Positions 25,735-33,186 of a stretch of 64,000 nucleotides of DNA are shown here, one piece after another. The notes below the pieces were generated by a model. The model ran no database searches. It worked only from the letters and a program-made list of their open reading frames with translations, and had not been told where the DNA came from. The stretch lies in contig JAWXCE010000073.1 of assembly GCA_034440495.1 (NCBI GenBank), positions 9,009 through 73,008 on the forward strand. Direction: 5' to 3'. The first letter of the stretch is position 1; every line of letters begins with the position of its first letter. Source of the stretch: JAWXCE01 sp034440495. GTDB lineage: Bacteria; Pseudomonadota; Alphaproteobacteria; Rhizobiales; Rhodomicrobiaceae. The position numbers were made by a program, and so were the translations under genes.

Positions 25735-26090
25735 TTTTTGCGTTGTTTGCGGGCGGCGTAACGGGCGTCGCGTGCGGCTTTTTGCTCAGACGCCATGCGG
25801 AGCTTTTCTGCAGCCTCCTGCTCGATGCGTGCGGCTTCGGCCTCGCGCTCGGCTGCCTCGCGTACGGCCAGCTCTTCGGCCTCGCGCTTTTGCGCCTCAA
25901 TTTTGGCCGCCTTGCGTTCGGCTGCGCGGACTTCTCTCGCTTCGGCGGCGGCTTTGCGCGCCTCGCGCTGTGCTATGACAGCAGGATCGTCAGCCGAGGG
26001 TCTTGCTTTAAAACGTTCGAGCAAAGCTTGCTTTGCGCTTGCGGCCGCATCCTGGCGGTCGCTGAAAGTATCGCCTTTAAGTCGTTTCAT
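25731..26090 (-). CDS. Small highly charged helical protein (DUF6481-like)
   Basis: A 119-residue protein of unknown function, almost entirely an Ala/Glu/Arg/Lys-rich helix, likely a coiled coil (about 45-115). The N-terminus LKGDTFSDRQDAAASAKQAL is the conserved part in alphaproteobacterial relatives, which I recall as DUF6481; that name is given with moderate confidence. It ends in a basic KKQRKK-like tail, suggesting nucleic-acid or ribosome contact, which is inference. Its stop overlaps the start of the YkgJ gene. Confidence 0.7.
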   Translation of the reverse strand: MKRLKGDTFSDRQDAAASAKQALLERFKARPSADDPAVIAQREARKAAAEAREVRAAERKAAKIEAQKREAEELAVREAAEREAEAARIEQEAAEKLRMASEQKAARDARYAARKQRKK

Positions 26091-26126
26091 AGGTCTCCAA
26101 GCCGGATATTGGCACTAAAATTATAA

Positions 26127-26153
26127 AAAGCCGCCCTGCAGGAGAGCGGCTTT
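26127..26153 (-). terminator. Rho-independent terminator of the cold-shock gene
   Basis: On the minus strand AAAGCCGC and GCGGCTTT form an 8-bp stem around an 11-base loop, followed by TTTATAATTTT. It lies about 40 bases after the cold-shock stop codon. Confidence 0.8.
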
Positions 26154-26189
26154 GACATTGGGCGCGGATATGCGCCATTATAGTAACTC

Positions 26190-26399
26190 TCAAGCAGCCT
26201 GAATGTTGCCGACTGCGACTTTGCCAGTGCGGCGGTCTTCCTGAGTGTCGAAAGATACTTTCTGGCCTTCGACAAGTCCGCGCATGCCAGCGCGCTCAAG
26301 CGCCGTTGCGTGAACAAAGACATCCTTGCCGCCGTTATCAGGCTGAATAAAACCGTAGCCTTTTTGGTCGTTATAGAACTTCACCGTGCCCGTCTGCAT
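26190..26399 (-). CDS. Cold-shock protein (CspA family)
   Basis: A 69-residue single OB-fold RNA chaperone. The RNP1 motif is KGYGFIQP and RNP2 is DVFVHATAL, preceded by the usual TGTVKFYNDQ start. ATG 26399 has an AAAGGAAA site upstream; longer readings are spurious. Genes of this family usually have long regulated leaders, and about 300 bases upstream carry no other gene. An intrinsic terminator follows. Confidence 0.95.
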   Translation of the reverse strand: MQTGTVKFYNDQKGYGFIQPDNGGKDVFVHATALERAGMRGLVEGQKVSFDTQEDRRTGKVAVGNIQAA

Positions 26400-26710
26400 A
26401 GAATTTCCTTTATAAGTCATGGTGCTAATGAGCATAGGCACACGGCAAAGTCGCGTCCAGAAGCTCGTTTTTTCGATGTTAAGGGGAAATTCCCGGCGCA
26501 CGCTTGGACGCACCAAAGCATGGCGGCCCGAGAGTCCGCCCAAAATCGATGCCCGCAGTATAATGGCAGCAGGCGCGAATCACAAGAGGGTGAGCAAGGT
26601 TTGTCTTGCAAAATTAGCTCATTGTACGCACCGCGCAGCAATGGCTAAATTTATGGCTTCAGTTCGGCTAAGGCCCTTTAATGGAGATGATGATAACCAG
26701 CGATAACTGA
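26400..26710. other. Leader and intergenic region between the cold-shock and GIY-YIG genes
   Basis: About 310 bases without a supported gene. Most is probably the promoter and 5' leader of the cold-shock gene on the minus strand. Several short overlapping frames exist but none has family resemblance or a good ribosome site. No clear hairpin terminator for the GIY-YIG gene is visible. Confidence 0.4.
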
Positions 26711-27286
26711 TTATGCTTCCGAGTCACCTTCTACATCTACAGCGCGCGGCAACAGTTCATGGTGATACTTCTGCAATCGTTCGAAATGAGCCTGGATGGC
26801 TCCAGCTATTTCGCGAGAGTTTTTCACTGCCAAGAAATGCCTTACAATCTGAGAATAATGTTCTGCCTGCCGCGGGAGGCGTAAAGCAGGATCCCGCTTC
26901 TCGTTAATCTCCTCAGTTTTCATGACCTGCACTTTTTGGGCAGGCGCGGGAAGATGAAATATAGATTCTGAGCCAATAGGCACCTTCCCATTCATCAGCG
27001 CAGAAACGGCATGGAAGGAATGGAAAAGCGCCCGCTCCAAAGTCGCAATCGCAGCTCTATCCACTGGATATGCCCAAACCCACGCTATTTCCCAAACGTC
27101 AATTTGCCTATTTGCAACAATGTCTGACCGCGCGGACGTTAAATGCCTGTTAACGCGCGTGCGTATCCCATCCACTGACTGACCAACGTAAATTGGCACT
27201 TGATCTAAGTCGCAAAGAACATAACAGCCAATATCATTCGTTAAAGTTCGCAATGCTTTGCGACGAAATGAAAGATCAATAGCCAT
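26711..27286 (-). CDS. GIY-YIG family nuclease paired with a C5 DNA methyltransferase
   Basis: A 191-residue protein with a GIY-YIG nuclease domain in its first half: GCYVL (20-24, the GIY element), PIYVGQS (31-37, the YIG element), Arg42/Arg44 and His48 in IRTRVNRHL, and Glu84 in ATLERALF, which would be the metal ligand. The second half is helical, with no recognised domain. It begins eight bases after the stop of the cytosine methyltransferase, so the two are very likely cotranscribed. Base composition is visibly lower in G+C than the neighbours. A restriction endonuclease role (as in the GIY-YIG enzyme Eco29kI) is plausible but inferred; a repair nicking enzyme is the alternative. Confidence 0.75.
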   Translation of the reverse strand: MAIDLSFRRKALRTLTNDIGCYVLCDLDQVPIYVGQSVDGIRTRVNRHLTSARSDIVANRQIDVWEIAWVWAYPVDRAAIATLERALFHSFHAVSALMNGKVPIGSESIFHLPAPAQKVQVMKTEEINEKRDPALRLPRQAEHYSQIVRHFLAVKNSREIAGAIQAHFERLQKYHHELLPRAVDVEGDSEA

Positions 27287-27294
27287 ACTTGACC

Positions 27295-28476
27295 CTAGCC
27301 AACACGACGGCGCTTCGCAGATTGGTTTGAAATTCTCACAATGGGCATCAGGAGTTGTCTAGCAAGGTGGGCGACCACGGGAACGCACACGCCGTCGCCG
27401 ACCAGGTGGTAGGCGTCGTTATAGCGTGGCGGCAGTTTATATTCGTCGCTTAAGCCCATCAGACGCGCCGCCTCTCTCGCTGACAGCAGGCGCGACCGCA
27501 CTCGCCCCTTCTCGACCATGAGGATGGTCTGGCGGCTCGATCCGCCGCCGGGGGTGCGCAGACAACCCGACACATCGTCGAAGCGGACTTCGGCGCGCTG
27601 CTGTTTGTGGCCGGATGCGTCCTTGCGGATGCGCTTGTAAACGGCACCTACGCATTTCTTGCCAGACGCAAGGGTGGCGTCGACCTTCGCCAGATTGACG
27701 GGCGACATCATCGCGAGAATCCGCGCGGTTTCAACGTTCGTATGCCACTTCACGTCTTTCGGCTTTTGCTCGATCAAGTCGGCAAAGACGACTTGACGGA
27801 GCGCAGGTTTTTCCAAATTCCACCAGACCCATTTCTTTTGCGCGGTGGCGGTCAGACGGGCTTGAGCGGCGATGAGCGTTTTGGAGTGCCACGGCGCGGA
27901 TGGGCCGCTTGCCGCAATCCCGGCGGGGATCGCCGCGCCCGCTTCCACCGCGATAAAAAACACGCGCTGGCGGCTTTGCGGCACGAACAGTTTCGCGTCG
28001 ATGACGACCGCGCCAAAGCGGTAGTTAGCGCCTGCGAGGGCGGCGCAGATAGCGCCGAAATCCCCGCCGTTTGAGGATGTCAGCACGCCGCAGACATTTT
28101 CCAGCACGATCATGCGCGGCGCGCGCTTTTCGCGTTTGAGGCGCTTGATGAGCCCACAGAACGCCCAGAACGTGCCGGAGCGCGTTGCGGTTGCTGATTT
28201 TGCGCGGCCCAGGCCCTTCTGCCCGCCCGCTAGCGACAAATCCTGGCATGGGAACGACGCCCATGCAAGGTCGGCCTTGCCGGCCAGATCGGACGCCTTG
28301 ACGGTTGCGATATCGCTGCAAACCAAATGCTCGCCGCCCCAGTTCGCGGCGTAAGCGGCGGCTTTCATGGGGCTGAAATCGTTGGCAAACAGGCACTCCC
28401 AGCCGTCGCCCAGGCCCGCGCGCGCCATGCCGCCGCCTGCGAAAAACTCGTAAAATGTGTTGCGTTTGTCCGTCAC
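27295..28476 (-). CDS. DNA cytosine-C5 methyltransferase
   Basis: A protein of about 393 residues that methylates C5 of cytosine in a specific DNA sequence. C5 motifs occur in order: motif I FYEFFAGGGMARAGLG, motif IV with catalytic C77 in SFPCQDLSL, motif VI ENVCG (126-130), motif VIII QSRQRVFFIAV (168-178) and motif X near GDGVCVPV. The target domain lies at about 185-310. The open frame runs upstream through the tRNA-Leu gene, so those residues cannot be real; I chose GTG 28476, the last start codon before motif I, although its ribosome site is poor. With the GIY-YIG gene 8 bases downstream it may be a type II restriction-modification system. Confidence 0.85.
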   Translation of the reverse strand: MTDKRNTFYEFFAGGGMARAGLGDGWECLFANDFSPMKAAAYAANWGGEHLVCSDIATVKASDLAGKADLAWASFPCQDLSLAGGQKGLGRAKSATATRSGTFWAFCGLIKRLKREKRAPRMIVLENVCGVLTSSNGGDFGAICAALAGANYRFGAVVIDAKLFVPQSRQRVFFIAVEAGAAIPAGIAASGPSAPWHSKTLIAAQARLTATAQKKWVWWNLEKPALRQVVFADLIEQKPKDVKWHTNVETARILAMMSPVNLAKVDATLASGKKCVGAVYKRIRKDASGHKQQRAEVRFDDVSGCLRTPGGGSSRQTILMVEKGRVRSRLLSAREAARLMGLSDEYKLPPRYNDAYHLVGDGVCVPVVAHLARQLLMPIVRISNQSAKRRRVG

Positions 28477-28566
28477 CCGTTTGTCCGCCGAATCGCTGCC
28501 TTTCGACAGGCTATCACGGTCAGCGGCGCGACCAATAGGCGAGGTTTTGCCGACAGAATAATGGAA

Positions 28567-28653
28567 TGGTGCCCCCGGCCTGAGTCGAACAGGCACGTCC
28601 TTACAAACAACAGATTTTGAGTCTGCCGCGTCTACCGGTTCCGCCACGGGGGC
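28567..28653 (-). tRNA. tRNA-Leu (anticodon CAA)
   Basis: An 87-nt type II tRNA. Acceptor arms GCCCCCG and CGGGGGC pair fully; the D-arm region is GCGGAACCGGTAGACGC; the anticodon loop CTCAAAA (plus-strand 28615-28621) gives CAA, reading UUG; a variable arm is present; the T arm is GCCTG-TTCGACT-CAGGC; the CCA end is encoded. It sits at the edge of the methyltransferase/nuclease patch, a typical place for integrated DNA. Confidence 0.95.
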
Positions 28654-28675
28654 CACCGCTGGCTTCGAACGCCGG

Positions 28676-28703
28676 ATCATAGCCATGGATTCGCCGCCGT
28701 CAA
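28676..28703 (-). promoter_or_regulatory. Probable promoter of tRNA-Leu
   Basis: On the minus strand TTGACG, a 16-base spacer and TATGAT stand 23 bases before the first tRNA base. Both boxes are close to the housekeeping consensus. Confidence 0.55.
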
Positions 28704-28743
28704 CTGCTGCGCTTTTGTCCCAGCTTTACTGAAGTAAGATAGG

Positions 28744-29074
28744 ATGACAACATTGAATCTAGCCGACATAGATGAGCTTTACAGGAGGTTGAGTTGGGCG
28801 ATGAAGGATATCTGGAAGCAGATGCAAGTCTCACGCCGGCGACGTTTGGGAGGCACGTTTTCTATCTACCGATCATACCTTCAGGAAAGATTTTCAGGGG
28901 GAGGTCTATAACGCAAAAAACCCGCAGAAACGGCTCAATCTTGCCGCGTATTGTATTCGAGTAAGCGGCTCTCAGGACAAACCTGTTCTCAAAATTCGCT
29001 TTTACGATAAATCGTCACCGCTACTCCCTGGAGATTTTCCTGTCAGAGTAAAGCTTCGATCACCAAACCTCTGA
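28744..29074 (+). pseudogene. Broken hypothetical gene next to tRNA-Leu
   Basis: I recognise no family. Frame one starts at ATG 28744 (MTTLNLADIDELYRRL...) and runs 55 codons to a stop at 28911. A second frame, shifted by one base and without its own start codon, covers about 28803-29074 and reads convincingly as protein (GDVWEARFLSTDHTFRK, later RLNLAAYCIRVSG and DKSSPLLPGDFPVRVK). The simplest reading is one gene of roughly 110 codons with a frameshift between 28802 and 28911. It may be a remnant of DNA inserted beside the tRNA. Confidence 0.4.
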
Positions 29075-29157
29075 TCGGGAAAGCCTCCACGCTAAAGCCC
29101 GTGACAAACCGCGCTCGCCCTTATAGTGAGGTGCAGAATATAGGGCGAGGGCGGGCG

Positions 29158-29739
29158 ATGCTGCGGGGATTGTATAACTGGACGATGCGGTTCGCCTCCG
29201 GGCCGAACGCGCTGCTGGCGCTGATCGCCGTATCCTTCGCCGAAAGCTCGTTTTTTCCGATCCCGCCTGACGTGCTGCTGGTTCCGATGATCCTGGCGCA
29301 ACGGAATAGCGCGTTCAAGATTGCGGCGTGGTGCACGGCGGCGTCAGTCGCGGGCGGCATCGTCGGCTATGGCATCGGCTACCTGCTGTACGAGTCCGTC
29401 GGCCAGTGGCTCATCAACGTTTACGGCTACGGCGCCAAGATCGAGCAGTTTAAGCTATGGTATCAGGATTGGGGCGCGTGGATCATCCTCATAAAGGGCC
29501 TCACGCCGATCCCTTACAAACTTGTGACCATCGCCAGCGGCATCGCGGGTTACGATTTCTTCCTGTTCGTGCTGTTGTCGATCATCACGCGCGGCGCCCG
29601 CTTCTTCCTTGAGGCGTGGCTGCTGAAGCGCTATGGCGAGCCGATCCGCGAGTTTATCGAGCACAAATTGGAATGGGTGATGGCCTCTATCGGCGTAACG
29701 GCGGTGATCGGCTTCGTCATCGTCAAATTCGTGGTTTAG
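29158..29739 (+). CDS. YqaA-family membrane protein (DedA/SNARE-associated fold)
   Basis: A 193-residue inner-membrane protein of the YqaA branch of the DedA/VTT superfamily, which includes undecaprenyl-phosphate and phospholipid flippases. ATG 29158 gives the normal N-terminus LRGLYNWTMRFASGPNALL. Family features include FAESSFFPIPPDVLLVPM, the re-entrant-loop region with GLTPIPYKLVTIASG, and a Gly-rich second segment AGGIVGYGIGYLLYE. The gene ends 16 bases before dsbB, so the two probably share a transcript. Confidence 0.85.
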   Translation: MLRGLYNWTMRFASGPNALLALIAVSFAESSFFPIPPDVLLVPMILAQRNSAFKIAAWCTAASVAGGIVGYGIGYLLYESVGQWLINVYGYGAKIEQFKLWYQDWGAWIILIKGLTPIPYKLVTIASGIAGYDFFLFVLLSIITRGARFFLEAWLLKRYGEPIREFIEHKLEWVMASIGVTAVIGFVIVKFVV

Positions 29740-29755
29740 CGCTGGAGTTTCGCGT

Positions 29756-30433
29756 TTGCGTTGGTTGGGCGATTTAGACGATCAAACGATGTGGGCGATC
29801 CTACTGGTGCTCACCGCAACCGCGCTAGGCGTCGCGCTGGCGTTCGAGCACATCGGCGACCTTAAGCCATGCCCGCTATGCTATCAGCAGCGCTGGCCGT
29901 ATTACGCACTTATCGTGCTTTCCATCATCGCATTTTGCCTTTTACAGCTTGCCAAAGCTGACATCTCGACAATTGTCGAGACTTTGAAGCCATCCTCCGA
30001 GACGACTCAGACTTCAAACCCAGAACACCCGACCATGACTTTGGAACGATCACCGCATAACGCCTCTCGAATCATTGGTGCGTTCTTATTCTCGCGTATT
30101 GGTTTATTCCTTGCGATTGTGTTGCTTTTGGTCAGCGCGGGGCTTGGCGCGCATCACGCGGGCGTGGAGTGGAAGTGGTGGCCGGGGCCGGATGCATGCG
30201 CGGGCGGCGGCGCGGCGGCGCAAGCGGGCGGTTCGCTCATCGAGCGAATGCAGGCTGCGCGCGTGGTGCGCTGCGACGAAGCTGCGGGGCGGTTTCTCGG
30301 GCTTTCGTTCGCAGGGTATAACGCGTTGTTTTCGCTAGGGCTTGCCGCGTTGCTAGCCCTGCATTTTTACTTCAAACCCAGCGGGCACAATTATATCGCC
30401 GCCGAGAACGTGCGATCTCCGAGACTTCCATAG
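29756..30433 (+). CDS. dsbB: Disulphide bond formation protein B (DsbB-like)
   Basis: A 225-residue inner-membrane quinone reductase that reoxidises DsbA. The first catalytic pair is visible in KPCPLCYQQRWPYY after the first membrane segment. The second, periplasmic pair is probably the Cys in DACAGGG and that in RVVRCDEAAG. The loop between segments two and three is unusually long and polar (about 70-110, STIVETLKPSSETTQTSNPE), which is not typical. The start is TTG with GGAG upstream. It follows yqaA closely. Confidence 0.85.
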   Translation: MRWLGDLDDQTMWAILLVLTATALGVALAFEHIGDLKPCPLCYQQRWPYYALIVLSIIAFCLLQLAKADISTIVETLKPSSETTQTSNPEHPTMTLERSPHNASRIIGAFLFSRIGLFLAIVLLLVSAGLGAHHAGVEWKWWPGPDACAGGGAAAQAGGSLIERMQAARVVRCDEAAGRFLGLSFAGYNALFSLGLAALLALHFYFKPSGHNYIAAENVRSPRLP

Positions 30434-30453
30434 GCAAATAACAGGGGCATGTT

Positions 30454-31009
30454 ATGGCGAAGTTTTTCAATCCGTTCAAAGTGCGCGAGCACGGCAATCT
30501 CGAATTCTGGATTTCCAACTTCGTAATCATCATTTCTACGGTGCTTGGCGTTTATCTTGCGGCGCAGGCCGGTTAGCACCGCGCTCCAGTTTGAGGTCGC
30601 ACGTTCAGAACGCGACGGCTATTTCATGCGCCGGGCGCTGCTGGATGAGGTCAAAGACAATCTCGACCGGGGGGACAAACTTTCAGACTTTGTCATTAAT
30701 AAAGATGGCTGGCACTTCAAAGGCAACCCCGACGCCTACAAACTGCAGGGCTTCGTCTGGGAGACGATGAAGCAGCAGAGCGTAACCTTCCAGCTTCCGC
30801 CTGACGTGTTGACGGCCGTGCGGCGCTACTACGACGCCGCGCAGGGTCTCACGCAAGCGTTGGCGCAAGGACAGCCGACAGCTATCGAAACGGCCAAAGG
30901 GTTGACATAGGAAGGTAAAAACGTTCGCGAGGGCGCTTTGCCAAAACTTGAAACGGATATCGCTGCGCTGCGCGAAAGGCTGAAAGCGCGCGGCGTCCCT
31001 GTGGAGTAA
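30454..31009 (+). pseudogene. Broken gene for a small membrane-anchored protein
   Basis: No family is recognised. ATG 30454 opens 40 codons with one membrane segment (FWISNFVIIISTVLGVYLAA) and stops at TAG 30574. The next frame, shifted by one base, continues as plausible protein (TALQFEVARSERDGYFMRRA...) to a TAG at 30908; after that stop the same frame continues (EGKNVREGALPKLETDIAAL) to TAA 31009. Removing one T at 30573-30574 joins the first two parts as AAQAGSTALQFE. With one frameshift and one nonsense codon this is best called a pseudogene of about 184 codons. Confidence 0.5.
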
Positions 31010-31172
31010 ATTTTCAATCTCGCTTTATAATAATTCGCGACCAGCTTATCCACATTTCGCTTGCTATGTCACAATTGCGCCGCCGAATCACCCCTCCCTG
31101 TAGACAGTCGCGAATCAGTTGCCGCGTAGCCTAGCGACAGTTCAGTCAGTCAGTTTGTGTGGAGAGTGGAAC

Positions 31173-31406
31173 GTGGAAAAGAATGCGGATTGGCGCCAGC
31201 TTGGCGCGGTTGTGAATGGTGTAGTGGCGCAATTGGAAGAGCGTCGGCGGGTGCAGCAGCGCTTCGTGGCGGAGGCTCATGCGGAGATAACGGCTCGCGC
31301 CGTGATGGCGCTGAAGCCGGGCCGGAAACCTGCAAGCGCCAGCCAGTTGGAGTTGCCGTTGTTTATGACGATCCAGCCGCAGCCAGCGCCGTCAGTTCAG
31401 ATATAA
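31173..31406 (+). CDS. Hypothetical small protein
   Basis: A 77-residue frame from GTG 31173 with GGAGAG nearby upstream. It has a charged helical core (LEERRRVQQRFVAEAHAEITA) and a Pro/Gln-rich end (LELPLFMTIQPQPAPSVQI). No family is recognised. It ends just before a strong bidirectional hairpin, which supports it being expressed. It could still be a chance frame. Confidence 0.45.
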   Translation: MEKNADWRQLGAVVNGVVAQLEERRRVQQRFVAEAHAEITARAVMALKPGRKPASASQLELPLFMTIQPQPAPSVQI

Positions 31407-31417
31407 CGGCCAGATGG

Positions 31418-31458
31418 AATGAGAGCACCCCTGACCGAGGATCAGGGGTGCTCTCATT
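31418..31458. terminator. Strong bidirectional hairpin between converging genes
   Basis: AATGAGAGCACCCCTGA and TCAGGGGTGCTCTCATT are perfectly complementary over 17 bp around a 7-base loop. It stands between the small plus-strand gene ending at 31406 and the HNH gene ending at 31466, so it likely terminates both. The U runs are short. Confidence 0.7.
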
Positions 31459-31465
31459 ATCAGTG

Positions 31466-32050
31466 TTAAGGCTCTAGCTCGGTGTCCCAGTAAAGGTAGT
31501 CGAGCCAGCTTTCGTGCAGGAAGTTTGGCGGAAAAAGCCGTCCGTTGCGGTGCAACTCGTGCACCGTGGGCCGGTACGGCATCAGCATGGGCCACATCTT
31601 CGCTTTGGCGGGCATCTTGCCGCCTTTCTTCAGATTGCATGGCGCGCAGGCGGTCGTGACGTTGTCCCACCGCGTCAGTCCGCCACGCGAGCGGGGGATG
31701 AGATGGTCGAACGTCAAGTCCTCCGGCGACGTGCAATACTGACAGCGGAAGCGGTCGCGCAGGAACACGTTAAAGCGGGTGAACGCCGGATACATCGCTG
31801 GCTTCACGTAGGTCTTGAGCGAGACCACGCTGGGCAGCTTCATCTCGAAGTTCGCACTGCGTACCGCCCGGTCGTAATAGGACACAATGTTTACGCGGTC
31901 TAAAAACACCGCCTTAACCGAGTCCTGCCAGTTCCAGAGTGAGAGTGGATAATAGCTGAGCGGCTGATAATCAGCGTTCAGCACGAGTGCCGGATACGAG
32001 TCCGGCGGCGATGTAAAATTCGCTAGGGCGGTCACGTCTGCCTTTCCCAA
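31466..32050 (-). CDS. HNH endonuclease domain protein
   Basis: A 194-residue protein of a family widespread in alphaproteobacteria. The C-terminal HNH/zinc module reads FRCQYC (C103, C106), LTFDHLIPRSRGG with H116, RWDNVTTACAPCNLKKG with Asn130 and C135/C138. The N-terminal half (ALVLNADYQPLSYYPLSLWN) is the family-specific part. The start is TTG 32050, or GTG 32035. Its conservation suggests a housekeeping role in DNA or RNA processing rather than restriction, but that is inference. Confidence 0.85.
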   Translation of the reverse strand: MGKADVTALANFTSPPDSYPALVLNADYQPLSYYPLSLWNWQDSVKAVFLDRVNIVSYYDRAVRSANFEMKLPSVVSLKTYVKPAMYPAFTRFNVFLRDRFRCQYCTSPEDLTFDHLIPRSRGGLTRWDNVTTACAPCNLKKGGKMPAKAKMWPMLMPYRPTVHELHRNGRLFPPNFLHESWLDYLYWDTELEP

Positions 32051-32424
32051 CGGTTACCGTTAAGTTTATGCAGGCTACGTTCGCACTACGTCGCACTCAC
32101 AACTCGATACTATAAATCCGTGTCAATTCTGTGAAGGGGTTATTTACAAAAAATTAACCCGGTGCGGTCATTCTTGGATCGGAGCTTTAAAGTCAGTTAA
32201 CCTTTTTCTCAACAGGGCGGAATAGCTATTGCAACGCTTTTAGGCAGTGTTACACTAGCTTATCCAAGCAACTTCCCCAACATTGAGCGCGCGCCATGAA
32301 CCCTGGAGCATGCCGTTTTTTCCTCGTATCCGCAGTCGTCGGAGCCGTTGGCGGCTCTGGTTATGCGTCAAAGCATATCTTTGGCGAACCGCACCTCAAA
32401 AAAGCTGCTTCGAGTCAGGCGGCT
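32051..32424. promoter_or_regulatory. Intergenic region with two CtrA-like boxes
   Basis: About 370 bases between the HNH gene and the hydrolase. Two sites of form TTTA-N7-TTAACC occur at 32143-32159 and 32186-32202, each one base from the CtrA consensus TTAA-N7-TTAAC and 43 bases apart, about four helical turns. They are upstream of the HNH gene. A small palindrome AACGGTTACCGTTA lies by the HNH start. A long plus-strand frame that begins here is a shadow of the hydrolase. Confidence 0.4.
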
Positions 32425-33090
32425 TTACGAGGGCAGGCTCATTTTCAGAAAACGCCCCGCAAGATTCAGCCCAAACGGGTCAATGCCGTGGCCGAGGCCG
32501 GGGCGGACGTGCCACTCGACGGGTATTTCGGTGCCACCCAGACCAGCGCGCGCCTGATGAATGGCCTCAACGGGGATAACCTCATCGCTGTCGCCGTGGA
32601 TGAGCAGAACGGGCGGGCGGGTGACAACTTCGCGCGCAAGGTGCTCCGGCCCGGCCAAAAGCCCGGAAAAGCCGACAACGGCGCCAATGCGGGCGCGGCG
32701 GCGCGGGCCAACGTGCAGGGCCATCATGCAGCCCTGACTGAAACCGACGAGGGCAAGCGCGCTGTCGTCAAGCCCGAGCGCCGTGAGCTCCGTGTCAAGA
32801 AAAGCGTCAAGCGCGGGCTGCGCGCCCGTAACGCCAAGCCATCGCTCCCCCGGATCGCGAAAGGTAAGCGCAAACCACTGGCGTCCGCCAAACGATCCCG
32901 GCAGCGTCTCGGGCGCGTTCGGGGATACGAAGGCGGCGTCTGGCAATAGTCCGCGCCACTGCCGCGACAGGCCGATAAGATCGTTACCGTCCGCGCCATA
33001 GCCATGCAGGAACACCACAAGCTGTTTCGCCGCGCCGCCGGACGCGGGCGCAACTCTGGGGCCGTCTAGCTTGGGTGGGGTCGCTGTCAT
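32425..33090 (-). CDS. Alpha/beta-hydrolase, phospholipase/carboxylesterase family (YpfH-like)
   Basis: A 221-residue serine hydrolase. The oxyanion region is VVFLHGYGADGNDL; the nucleophile is S118 in LVGFSQGCMM; the acid is D167 or D169 in IHGDSDEVIP; the His is H201 in GLGHGID. These match the carboxylesterase group that includes YpfH and acyl-protein thioesterase-like enzymes acting on short or medium acyl esters. Natural substrate is unknown. It is transcribed divergently from gluQRS. Confidence 0.87.
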   Translation of the reverse strand: MTATPPKLDGPRVAPASGGAAKQLVVFLHGYGADGNDLIGLSRQWRGLLPDAAFVSPNAPETLPGSFGGRQWFALTFRDPGERWLGVTGAQPALDAFLDTELTALGLDDSALALVGFSQGCMMALHVGPRRRARIGAVVGFSGLLAGPEHLAREVVTRPPVLLIHGDSDEVIPVEAIHQARAGLGGTEIPVEWHVRPGLGHGIDPFGLNLAGRFLKMSLPS

Positions 33091-33186
33091 GATGTCCTCA
33101 TTTAGATTGCGGGTCTTATTTAATGCAGGTCTGGCGCTGTTTTAGCGCAAGCGCTAGGGTTACGCCACATTAGACCCAGCCCGCTC

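Noticed and set aside
28477..28686. N-terminal extension of the cytosine methyltransferase
   Set aside because: The extra codons run through the tRNA-Leu gene, which cannot be protein coding in a mature message; the start must lie after 28567.
31046..31054. Perfect DnaA box TTATCCACA
   Set aside because: It is a single box without a cluster, an AT-rich unwinding region or origin-linked genes, so it does not support an origin.
32296..32949. Plus-strand frame of 217 codons
   Set aside because: It lies opposite the hydrolase gene, which has a full catalytic triad; the plus-strand translation is Arg/Lys/Ala-rich with no family features.
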